Shown in pieces: positions 5,082 through 13,000 of a DNA stretch of 13,421 nt. Every line of letters begins with the position of its first letter. Position 1 is the first letter of the stretch. The position numbers and the translations under genes were made by a program. Source of the stretch: Anaerolineales bacterium (GTDB lineage Bacteria > Chloroflexota > Anaerolineae > B4-G1 > DUEL01); NCBI GenBank assembly GCA_015662065.1, contig DQUX01000081.1, forward strand, positions 1 through 13,421, written 5' to 3'. The notes beneath the pieces were generated by a model that saw only the letters and a list, made by a program, of their open reading frames with translations, was not told the origin of the DNA and made no database searches.

Positions 5082-7226
5082 CTAGTCCACCAGCCGCAGG
5101 AAGATCCGCTCGTACAGCTCCTCAAAGATCTCGTTCAGCTTCTCCGGCCGGTCGGCGTTGCGGTGGACCCCGCCGGTGATGTCGGCCACCGCCTCCATCA
5201 GCTCGAAGTCGGCCGAGCCGCCCAGGGTGATGGTGTAGACGACGATGCTGTTCTCGCGGGCCTCGTGGGCGTAGTAGATCACGCAGTCCTGAGCCGCCGA
5301 GCCGCCCGGCCACTGGCGGGCAGGGTCATCGTCGCAGTAGGAGTTGGGTCTCTGGTTGGCCCGCCCGTCGGTCATCACGATCATCACGTGGGCGGCGCCG
5401 GGACGGCCGCAGTGCCCCCCCGCCTGACACTCCGCACTGGTCCCGGTGCTCAACACGGCGATGCCGTCCTCCATCCCCCCGGCAATGTTGGTGGCCCCGC
5501 TGGCGTAGGTGGCGTCCAGCGCGGCGACCACCGTGTCGGTGATCACTTGGCTGGTGCAGTACTCCGGCCCCAGCCGCCGCAGACACTGCAGCTCGCTGGC
5601 GATGGTCGAGTTACTGCTGTAGCGGACGTAACCGATCTGGTCGTAGCGGGGGTCCAGCATGCCCACAAACCGCTTGGCAGCCTCGATGGCAGTGCGGATC
5701 GGCTGCTCGTCGTCCCAGACGTCGTCGTACCGACGGTCCGGGTTGGGGCCACTACTGCAGTTAGGCTCGTACTCCCGATAGCCGGTCTGCCCCGGATGAC
5801 CAGCGAACCGGGCGTCGCAGGGATTGCAGGCCCAGTCCGTCCGCCCGTTGGCCCAATGGGCCGCACCCCGGCCACTGTTCCAATTGATCGGGCCGGAGGG
5901 CGGACTCCCGTCGCTACCGTAGGGGTTGGTGGTGATGACAATCCGATCCACGGCAAAGTTGGAGCCGCCCGCCCAGAGGTTCAGCGTGTGGGTCTCCCCG
6001 GCGTTCCAGAAGAAGGGAGTGCCGTTAAGCCGCCGCCACTGCCAGCGGCTGGAACTGGCGCCGTTGTATCCGGTGCCACGGCGGAATCCCCCCTCAGTGC
6101 CGAGGAAAGCTCCGTCGATCCCCCAGAAGAGCCGGCGGTCCAGCCCGTCATGCCGGCTCCAGGAATTGGCCGCCTGCCCCCGCACCCAGATGTAGTAGTT
6201 GCCGTCCTCCGGCGGGGTGAAGTCGTAGTCCGCCCTCGGGGCGGGGAAGGGCCCACCCGTCACATTGGAATTGCACCAGCCGTTGACGACGTCCTCCTCC
6301 CGGCAGGTCACGCCGTAACCGGTGGCTTCCTCGTAGTCCGGGAAGGGCATATGGAGCAGGTAGGCCCCCCGGCTATCCCGGCCGGAGGCCCCGTCGTTGG
6401 GTTCTCGTTGCATCACCCAGTAGGTGTAGTAGGGCTGGTAGAGGAACCGATCATAGGGATTGCTCAAGCGGGAGTACTCCTCCGCTTCGATGAAATAGTA
6501 TCGGTAACCGCCGTAGGCGTAGTACTGGGTCGGCCCACAGTGCTCCGGCGGTCCGTCGGCCGGCCCGTTCCAGGGCAACGGGTAGAGGTTGCCCCCCGGA
6601 TAGGGCACACCGTTGATCTGCCGCCAGCAACCGTAGCAGAGGGTGTCGAACTCCATCGAGCCGGAGCGGTCGAAGACGATCACGATATCCAGGTTGTTGA
6701 TGTTCTCGGCGGTGGCGGAAGCCGCCGCCTGAAGCCCGATGAAGTTGATGAACCGGAGGAAGATCACCGGCACGTCCTGACGGACCAGGACCTGGATCCG
6801 GTAGGCGGAGTTCAACTGGTGCTCCGGGGGCAGGTCTAGATCGCGGAAACTGGCCGTATCCAACTCGATGATCGTCGCGGCCGCTTCCTCAGACGGGCCG
6901 GAGATGTGCTGCCCGTTTATAACCACCCGAGTCGTCGGATCGGTGGCGTCGTACCCGTTCTCCACGAGGAACTCCAGCGCCCGCTGCTGGGCGGCCTCTT
7001 CCAGGGGCAGCTCCGCCGCCGCCGCCAACGCCGCCGCGTCCACCGCCCGGGTGATCCGCACCCGCTCGATGTAGAACAACCCCAGGTCCACCCCCAGACC
7101 GGCCACGACCAGTAGGCCGAAGATCGCGAAAACGAAGATGATCAGCGCTTGCCCTCGCTGGCGATGACCGGGGGAACCCATCGCCCGCCGCGCCGCCTCC
7201 ACCAGGTGCTCAACCGCCTCTCTCAT
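5082..7226 (-). CDS. TadG-like pseudopilin protein with a split von Willebrand A domain
   Basis: This is a surface or fibre-associated protein of 714 residues. RGQALIIFVFAIFGLL (24-39), in a helix running to about 50, matches the Tad TadE/G-like N-terminus. A periplasm- or exterior-facing region (51-178) follows. A VWA domain begins at 179 with the MIDAS motif DRSGSM (186-191), breaks off after about residue 195, and resumes near 506 (PIRTAIEAAKRFVGML). The remaining metal-site residues are present: T579 in SGATN and D620 in VMTDG. The insert (196-505) contains a jelly-roll-like, carbohydrate-binding-type module (about 243-434: FIEAEEYSR, YYIWVRG, AVDRIVITT), and CxxC motifs lie at 197-200 and 467-470. 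VWA domains usually bind protein ligands in a metal-dependent way, so adhesion is likely; this is inference. ATG 7226 has GGGAGG 6 nt upstream, better than ATG 7262. It is the last gene of its block. Confidence 0.88.
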   Translation of the reverse strand: MREAVEHLVEAARRAMGSPGHRQRGQALIIFVFAIFGLLVVAGLGVDLGLFYIERVRITRAVDAAALAAAAELPLEEAAQQRALEFLVENGYDATDPTTRVVINGQHISGPSEEAAATIIELDTASFRDLDLPPEHQLNSAYRIQVLVRQDVPVIFLRFINFIGLQAAASATAENINNLDIVIVFDRSGSMEFDTLCYGCWRQINGVPYPGGNLYPLPWNGPADGPPEHCGPTQYYAYGGYRYYFIEAEEYSRLSNPYDRFLYQPYYTYWVMQREPNDGASGRDSRGAYLLHMPFPDYEEATGYGVTCREEDVVNGWCNSNVTGGPFPAPRADYDFTPPEDGNYYIWVRGQAANSWSRHDGLDRRLFWGIDGAFLGTEGGFRRGTGYNGASSSRWQWRRLNGTPFFWNAGETHTLNLWAGGSNFAVDRIVITTNPYGSDGSPPSGPINWNSGRGAAHWANGRTDWACNPCDARFAGHPGQTGYREYEPNCSSGPNPDRRYDDVWDDEQPIRTAIEAAKRFVGMLDPRYDQIGYVRYSSNSTIASELQCLRRLGPEYCTSQVITDTVVAALDATYASGATNIAGGMEDGIAVLSTGTSAECQAGGHCGRPGAAHVMIVMTDGRANQRPNSYCDDDPARQWPGGSAAQDCVIYYAHEARENSIVVYTITLGGSADFELMEAVADITGGVHRNADRPEKLNEIFEELYERIFLRLVD

Positions 7227-7232
7227 CCTGCA

Positions 7233-7238
7233 CCTCCC
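7233..7238 (-). promoter_or_regulatory. Ribosome binding site of the TadG-like VWA gene
   Basis: GGGAGG ends 6 nt before the ATG at 7226. It favours that start over the in-frame ATG at 7262, which lies only 3 nt past the preceding stop and would add a Cys/Arg-rich segment before the pseudopilin helix. Confidence 0.75.
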
Positions 7239-7265
7239 GCAAAACCACCTCCGTGGTGCCATCCC

Positions 7266-7889
7266 CTACTCCATCTGCCGCGCGTCGGAGACCACCCGCA
7301 TTGCGGACTGCGTGTACATCACGTATATGTCTCCCAAGGGGATGAAGTCGTAATTCCACAGCGTGTCGTGGGCGTAGAACACTTCCAGAACGATGACCTC
7401 GTTGTCCAGCCGCTCGTACTCGTTAGCCTCCCGTATGTCATTGATCAGCACCGTCGCGTCGCTGTGCCGATCCGCAACCACCTGCATGTTCACCCGGCTG
7501 TCGCTGACCTGGATAGGCCGCGTGTCGCTGAAGGAGACGGTACCGGTGACATACTGGATGATGCCGGAGGGGATCGTCCCGTCATCCTGGATGGGGATAT
7601 GGGTGATGATGATGCCGGTGTTGGGCGCGTTGCCCGTGGTGCGCAGGAAGGTAACCGAGCCGTCGGCCGTCTCGATGGTCCCCCCTGCGGAGATGATCCG
7701 CTGGGCGATGGTCTCATCGGTGAACCGCCCCCGGGCGGCGAAGCGAATCCCCTCCCGGTTCGCCGCCATCACCAACAGGTAGTTGCGCATCGCGAAACCG
7801 ACCTCCACCACAGCGAGGATGAGGACAAGGAGAACCGGAAGGATCAACGCCAGCTCCAGCATACTTTGCCCACGTTCTTTCCGCCCCAT
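7266..7889 (-). CDS. tadE: TadE-like pseudopilin
   Basis: TadE-type proteins are minor pseudopilins needed for Tad fibre assembly; they are processed by the prepilin peptidase and sit in the inner membrane until incorporated. This one has 207 residues, typical in length. The N-terminus is short and basic (MGRKER), followed by RGQSMLELALILPVLLVLIL (6-25) and AVVEVG. G7 followed by Glu12 at mature position +5 fits a prepilin-type cleavage site G|QSMLE. The rest (35-207) is a soluble domain with alternating beta-like segments and no other helix long enough to span the membrane. The start at 7889 is set by AAAGGAGG upstream; a longer in-frame extension of 71 residues is Gly/Arg-rich and overlaps the preceding gene. 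It stops 39 nt before the VWA gene. The cognate peptidase is not in the window. Confidence 0.9.
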   Translation of the reverse strand: MGRKERGQSMLELALILPVLLVLILAVVEVGFAMRNYLLVMAANREGIRFAARGRFTDETIAQRIISAGGTIETADGSVTFLRTTGNAPNTGIIITHIPIQDDGTIPSGIIQYVTGTVSFSDTRPIQVSDSRVNMQVVADRHSDATVLINDIREANEYERLDNEVIVLEVFYAHDTLWNYDFIPLGDIYVMYTQSAMRVVSDARQME

Positions 7890-7893
7890 CACG

Positions 7894-7901
7894 CCTCCTT
7901 T
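7894..7901 (-). promoter_or_regulatory. Ribosome binding site of the TadE-like gene
   Basis: AAAGGAGG ends 4 nt before the ATG at 7889, a near-complete match to the 16S rRNA tail. It rules out the much longer upstream in-frame start at 8102. Confidence 0.85.
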
Positions 7902-7924
7902 TCCACTCCAGATCTCATCCCGAC

Positions 7925-8542
7925 TCAGTCCTGGAGTCGCTCCCCTGTCACGCCGTCCACCACCACGATCCACACCCGGTCTCCGGAGAGACCGGTGACG
8001 GTCCAGACCGGCCGCCCCTCCCCCCCCTCCGCCGGCCGCAACTGAGCGGCCAGACCCACCTCGGAGTGGCGTGCCATAAAGGACTCCCCCCCCGCCCCCC
8101 ACCAGACCTCCAGCGCCTCGGGGCTATCCACCCGCCAGTCGGCTTCGTCGAAAGTGGGGAGTGGGTAGGGAGAGAGGGCCTCCCGCAGGAGCTGCGCCCT
8201 CCCCTCCTCGACCGCCACCAGCGCTATTCGGCGAGTGGCCGGCGAGTAGAATTGGAAGGTCCAGCCGACCTGGTCCGGCCAGCGGCCGTGGTGGTATCGC
8301 CAGTTGGCCGAGGCCACGGCCAGGCGTCCGTCCGGCTGCCAGGCCTGAGCAGCCTCCACCGCCAGCGGATAGGCCTGCCGGGCCGTCGCCCCCCCGGTGG
8401 AGCCCACCGGAAGGCCCGGGGGGGGACCTCCCGCCGCTCCCTGGGGCCGCTGGAGCACCAGCGCCGCCAACACCACGGCGACCAGCAAGGCCAGGCCGAT
8501 CACCACGGCCCACCGGATCGCGCCCCGATCCCTCACAGCCAT
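7925..8542 (-). CDS. Membrane-anchored protein with PepSY-like C-terminal region, function unknown
   Basis: I do not recognise a named family. The protein has 205 residues: a basic N-terminus, one helix (about 10-31, WAVVIGLALLVAVVLAALVL), a Gly/Pro-rich linker (33-50) and a soluble domain outside the membrane (about 52-205). The domain starts with a helix (YPLAVEAAQAWQPDGRLAVAS) and ends WIVVVDGVTGERLQD, which resembles the strand-and-turn VVDxxTGE ending of PepSY-type domains. PepSY domains are small exported domains often linked to protease inhibition; no such role can be shown here. The ATG follows the stop of the upstream gene directly (TAGATG), so the two are probably translationally coupled, with GGGGGGAG as the ribosome binding site. 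A role in folding or anchoring the neighbouring secreted propeller is possible but is guesswork. Confidence 0.75.
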   Translation of the reverse strand: MAVRDRGAIRWAVVIGLALLVAVVLAALVLQRPQGAAGGPPPGLPVGSTGGATARQAYPLAVEAAQAWQPDGRLAVASANWRYHHGRWPDQVGWTFQFYSPATRRIALVAVEEGRAQLLREALSPYPLPTFDEADWRVDSPEALEVWWGAGGESFMARHSEVGLAAQLRPAEGGEGRPVWTVTGLSGDRVWIVVVDGVTGERLQD

Positions 8543-10024
8543 CTACGTCTCCCCCCCGACGAAGTTTCGGAAGAGAAGGGGCAGATAGACCTTCGGGTAG
8601 CTCCCATACTCGTTGCTGTCGTAGTAGGTCTCCCAATCCCCATACGGCTGGCCGACCTCATCCATATCGGACCACAGGTATGCCACGTGCAGGTGAGGGG
8701 AGGTCACCGGGGCCAGCGCCACCACCGGGCTGCCGGACTGGCCCCCGGTTCTCTGGCTTAGGAACTCCCCATTTTTAGAGGACCAGACGGCCCCAAACTG
8801 CGTCACGGTCAGTCCCTCATTGTACTTGACATCGTAGTCCGGCCAGTCCTCACTCCCCTGGTTTACATGCCAGACCACCGTGGGCCGGCCCTCCCCATCC
8901 AGGGCGACGGTGGGTTGCAGACAGCGGGTGTACTCCCACATGTCATCCGCGTCGGTGGAACTGAATATCATATCCTGCGTCATCTCACCATCCGTGCCCA
9001 CCTCATGCCATTCGCTCAGCCAGTTCGCGCCGCCGTCGAGGGAGTAGTTGTACGCCAGGCTGAACCGGGTACACACCTTTTCCCCCCCCACCTCTTGACA
9101 ATCATCCCCCATATCCCAGACCACAAACACCGTGTCGGAGTAGGCCGCGACGGCGGGGTTGCGGGGCGGATAGGTGTCCCCCTGCTGGCTCAGCACATTA
9201 TCCGCCTCCCACCCGCTGCCCGACGTGCGGCGGCGGTAGTGGATTTCATAGTTCCCAGACCCGCCGTACGGCTCCTCCGCCCACACCACGTGGACGTGAC
9301 CGTTCGACCACGCAATAGCCGGGCCGTTACCGCTCCGGTCGCTCCCAGACACCCGCTCCTCCGGCCTGGACGTTCCATCCTCCAGCCACGTGTAGTAGAC
9401 CGTGCCGACATCCTCTGAGCCCTCGCTCCGGAAGTAGTCGTACACGAAGTGCGGGTTCCCCTGCGCATCCAGCGCGATGTCCACCCATCCGAATCCCGGG
9501 TCGCCCGCCCCAAGCAAGGTGGACGTGAGCACCGTGACCTGGTTGTCACAGGACCCACCCGGCTGCAGCGAGCACCACTCGTAACGGATTGCCTGGGCCT
9601 CGGGGCTGAGGCACGGATCCCAGGTGATGTACGCCACGTGGGCCGTGGTGCCGGTGACCGCCACCGCCGCCTGGGCGGCGCACAGGTCCCCATCGCCGGG
9701 AAAGACCAGCATCGGGCTGCTCCACCCGCTCCCCGTGCTCTCGGAGGCCCAGCGGAGCATCACGGAGCCCCGGGGCGCCCCTGCCCCCTGATACTCCTCC
9801 GGCCAGACCACGGCCACCCGGTCCCCGTCGGGGCTCACGCCGATGTCTGCAAAGCCGGACCAGCGCTCCGGGGCGTTCGATAGGTTGGTCGCCAGGTGCA
9901 GGAAGGACCGCTGCGGGGCGGCCAGCGCCAGGACGGCGGTCAACGCCGCCAACAGTCCCGCCATCAGCGCGGCGGCCAGCAGCCCTCCGCCCCTACTCGA
10001 GGTAGTGATCTCTGTGCCCGTCAT
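8543..10024 (-). CDS. Secreted sialidase/BNR-like beta-propeller protein with VYLPLLFRN tail
   Basis: This exported protein has 493 residues. A hydrophobic segment (14-36, LLAAALMAGLLAALTAVLALAA) acts as a signal peptide or anchor. The body (50-470) has about seven spaced copies of a strand motif of the type GxxHVVWxE: 67-76, 125-136, 188-196, 241-250, 296-304, 378-386 and 443-452. This is the rhythm expected of a propeller. One Asp-box, SLDGGANW (328-335), matches SxDxGxxW of sialidase/BNR proteins. I see no convincing catalytic arginine triad, so a binding role is as likely as an enzyme. The C-terminus KVYLPLLFRNFVGGET resembles the YLPL-type tails of many exported Chloroflexota proteins. 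The start at 10024 has only a weak, distant GAGAGGGGGG, so it is less certain than the others. The next gene follows with no gap. Confidence 0.8.
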   Translation of the reverse strand: MTGTEITTSSRGGGLLAAALMAGLLAALTAVLALAAPQRSFLHLATNLSNAPERWSGFADIGVSPDGDRVAVVWPEEYQGAGAPRGSVMLRWASESTGSGWSSPMLVFPGDGDLCAAQAAVAVTGTTAHVAYITWDPCLSPEAQAIRYEWCSLQPGGSCDNQVTVLTSTLLGAGDPGFGWVDIALDAQGNPHFVYDYFRSEGSEDVGTVYYTWLEDGTSRPEERVSGSDRSGNGPAIAWSNGHVHVVWAEEPYGGSGNYEIHYRRRTSGSGWEADNVLSQQGDTYPPRNPAVAAYSDTVFVVWDMGDDCQEVGGEKVCTRFSLAYNYSLDGGANWLSEWHEVGTDGEMTQDMIFSSTDADDMWEYTRCLQPTVALDGEGRPTVVWHVNQGSEDWPDYDVKYNEGLTVTQFGAVWSSKNGEFLSQRTGGQSGSPVVALAPVTSPHLHVAYLWSDMDEVGQPYGDWETYYDSNEYGSYPKVYLPLLFRNFVGGET

Positions 10025-10081
10025 TGTCTGGAAAACTGCCCCCCTCTCCGCATCGAACCTCGCGCCTGTTGTACTGCCGGA

Positions 10082-13000
10082 CTACTGGAGCAAGAGGTGC
10101 ACGCTGTAGTTCCGCTCATCCGCCACGACGGTGACCGTCGTGCTGTCTGTCCGCAGGTACCCGCCGACCCAGGCTTCCGAGTAGATCCAGTAGGTCCCGG
10201 GCGGGATGTTGTAGAAGTGGTAGGTCCCATCGTGGATGGAGCGAGTGTAGTACACCTCGCCGCCCTGGCTGTAGGCCCAGACTTCCGCGCCGGTCAGCGG
10301 CTGGGGCACCCCGCCGAGCATCGCCCGCACCAGCCCGCCGATGGAGGCGGTGCCGGGCACCGGGTCCGGGATGGGCTGCTCGGTACAGACGTTGCACTCC
10401 AGGTCATCCAGGTAGAAGAAGGTGCCGTCGTAGTCCTGGTCGTGGGTGGCGTAGAAGTAGACCTGGACGTTCTCCCCGGCGCGGGATTCCAGGCCAATCT
10501 CGTCAGTGAAGTCCACACTGAAGGATTCCCACGTCTCGGTGGCGGCCCCGCCGTTGGCCAGGGAGACAGCGGTGGCGATGGGGACGCCCCCGCTATCCCG
10601 CATCTGGGCGTAGATGATGTCGTCGGCATCGGGGCTGTCGGGATAGCTACAGGGGGCCAGGCTGCCCGCCACCGCTCGCTGGCCCTCCACGATGATACGG
10701 GTCAGGGAAATCACGTCGGTGGGAATCTGGACCGTCTGGTAGAGGTACGGAGCATAGGAGTTCTGGTCGCAGGGATAGGTCCCCAGCGAGGCGTGGAGCC
10801 GCATCGAGAAGGCCCCCTCGTACTGCAGATAGCCGGTCCGCTGATAGGCCCCGGTCCCTCCCGCCCTCCAATACTGGAAGACGGTCTGCGGGTTCCCCTC
10901 GAACCCACCGCTCCGGAGGAGCTGGGTGCACTCGATCAGCCCCGGCGGCTTGTAGTTCGGGCCCGGAGGCCAGGGGGGATCGTCGCCCGCCCCACAGGTG
11001 AAGGATGGGCCATCGCCGCTGGGGCCGGGGCCGCCGGCGGTGGTGGTCAACACGATGGTGGCCCACTCGAAGCCGTCCTCCCGCATCCGCACCTGCACCT
11101 GGTGGACACCGGCGGTGGGGACGAAGAGCCGGGGCTGCCCGCTATAGCCATGAATCCGGCTGGCCCAGGAGAGCCCTCCCGCGCTGAAGCCGGTGACCCG
11201 GTAGTAGTTGTTGGTATCGGGCTTGCCATCCAGCGTGACCCAGAAGGAGTCATTGCTGCCGCTGCTGCCGTAGCAACCGCGGGAGGATTCCGCGCAGGGC
11301 CGCCCCCGCGCCCAGATGTAGTAGGTGCCGGGGGTGGTGAAGTTCACGTTGTAGATCAGCACTGGCGGGTCCCGATAGTCCGAAGGCGGGTTGTCAAAGT
11401 GGTACCAACTGGAGAAGTTATCCCCCGTGTCCTGGAGAGCCAGCATCGTGGGCACGCCGCCGTAGGAGGTGGGCTGCCAGATCTTGGTCCGGCTGTAGTA
11501 GTAGCCGTCCTGGTAACTGTCGTACATAGTGGCGGGGATCACCACCTGCCCATCCTGCTCCTCCAGGGGGCACCCGGCGGTGATCTCGATCATCCCCACG
11601 TTGTTGTCCTCGTCTTCCTCCTCGATGTAGTCGGTGGTATCCACCCGGGCCCAAATCTCGTGTACGCCGGCGTCCTCCACCCACATCGTCGTCGTCACCA
11701 CGACCGTCTCATAGGGGCCGATGCCATCAACCCACTGCTTCACCACCCCCAGGCGCCCTTGGGCCGGCTCCCCGCCCGGATCCACGTAGAAATCCACGTC
11801 GAAGGGCTCGGTGGCCCTCCCCGCCGACATATTGGCGATAATCACCGACATCACGAAGGTGGTCGTCGGCTGGATCTCGTCGGGGACATCGAAGGACATA
11901 ACGACCAAGTCCGGCAGGGCAGGCATAGCGTGGATCTCCGCCGAGAAAGCGGCCAGCGTGTCCTCGTCGCCGCAACTGCCCGACCCGGTGTGGGTCTCCA
12001 GACGATAGTATCCCTCGCTGCCGTCGGGGATCTCCACCGGCAGATCGGTGGCGTCCCCCCCTGTGTCCACGTTCACGTCGGAGAGCAAGACGGCGGACTC
12101 CAGCCCTCCGGTGATGGACTGCCGGCACCACAGGAGGGTGTAGGGATTCTGCGTCGGCGAATGGTCATAGACATCCACCGTGATCCAGTCCAGGGGATAC
12201 ACCTCGTGGGTAGAGGCGAGGATATAGGCCCCTTCGATCTGCCACTCCTTCCCCGCCGTGTCCCCCGGCTCCCCCAGGTCCCAGTAGTCATCCCCGTCCA
12301 GGTCGATCCACGCCTCCAGGCTGGCGACACCGGGGCGATTGGCGTAGACCGTCCGTATGGCCTCACCGCTCCCGTCGGTCGGGGCCTCGACGTACTGGGG
12401 GGAGACGCCGGAGTAATCGTAGGCGCCCAGGTCGGTGGAGAGGCTCACCAACACATCCGGCACAGGGGCCCCCGTGCCCTCGTCGATGACCGTCACCGTG
12501 ACGTTGTGGGCCCGCTGGAGCGGCAACTGATTGACCGCATAGTCGAAGGTAATATCCACCCCATAATCCACCGGTTCCTGGGTAGGGGTGGCCTCAGGCT
12601 CGCTGGTCTCCGTCGGCACCCCCTCGGGGGGCGTGACGATGAAGGTAGGAAGGGGATTGAACGTGGGCGGGGGCACGTTGCCAAAGCCCACCTGGATCCC
12701 CTCGTTGATCATCTCCGCGTGGGCCTCGACCCGCACGTGGGGGGCGATGAGACGGAAGAAGGGGTCCAAGATCTCCACGTTGTGGACCACCTGCACCCGC
12801 ACCGGCAGGCCGGGAAGGCCGGGATGGTCCAGTTCTTCGGGGTCCACGTAGGAGGGGAACCCCCACACGCGAACGCCGAAGAAGCCCGGCTGCTCGAAAT
12901 TGGCCTGGAACTCCGCCTCCGTCATCCCCAGGAAGCCCTGTCTGATGCGCAGGCCCCGGGCACGGTCGAGGGCGATCTCCTTGATGAGAGCGACCCGCCG

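Noticed and set aside
4779..5125. Three overlapping minus-strand frames (64 to 86 codons) in the intergenic region
   Set aside because: They use different frames over the same repeats, have no ribosome binding site and show no conserved character. One overlaps the end of the VWA gene.
5163..6839. Plus-strand open frame of 558 codons opposite the VWA gene
   Set aside because: Val/Gly/Pro-rich mirror of the minus-strand coding sequence, without recognisable motifs.
7890..8102. 71-codon N-terminal extension of the TadE-like protein
   Set aside because: Gly/Arg-rich, overlaps the preceding gene, and the strong AAAGGAGG site points to the ATG at 7889.
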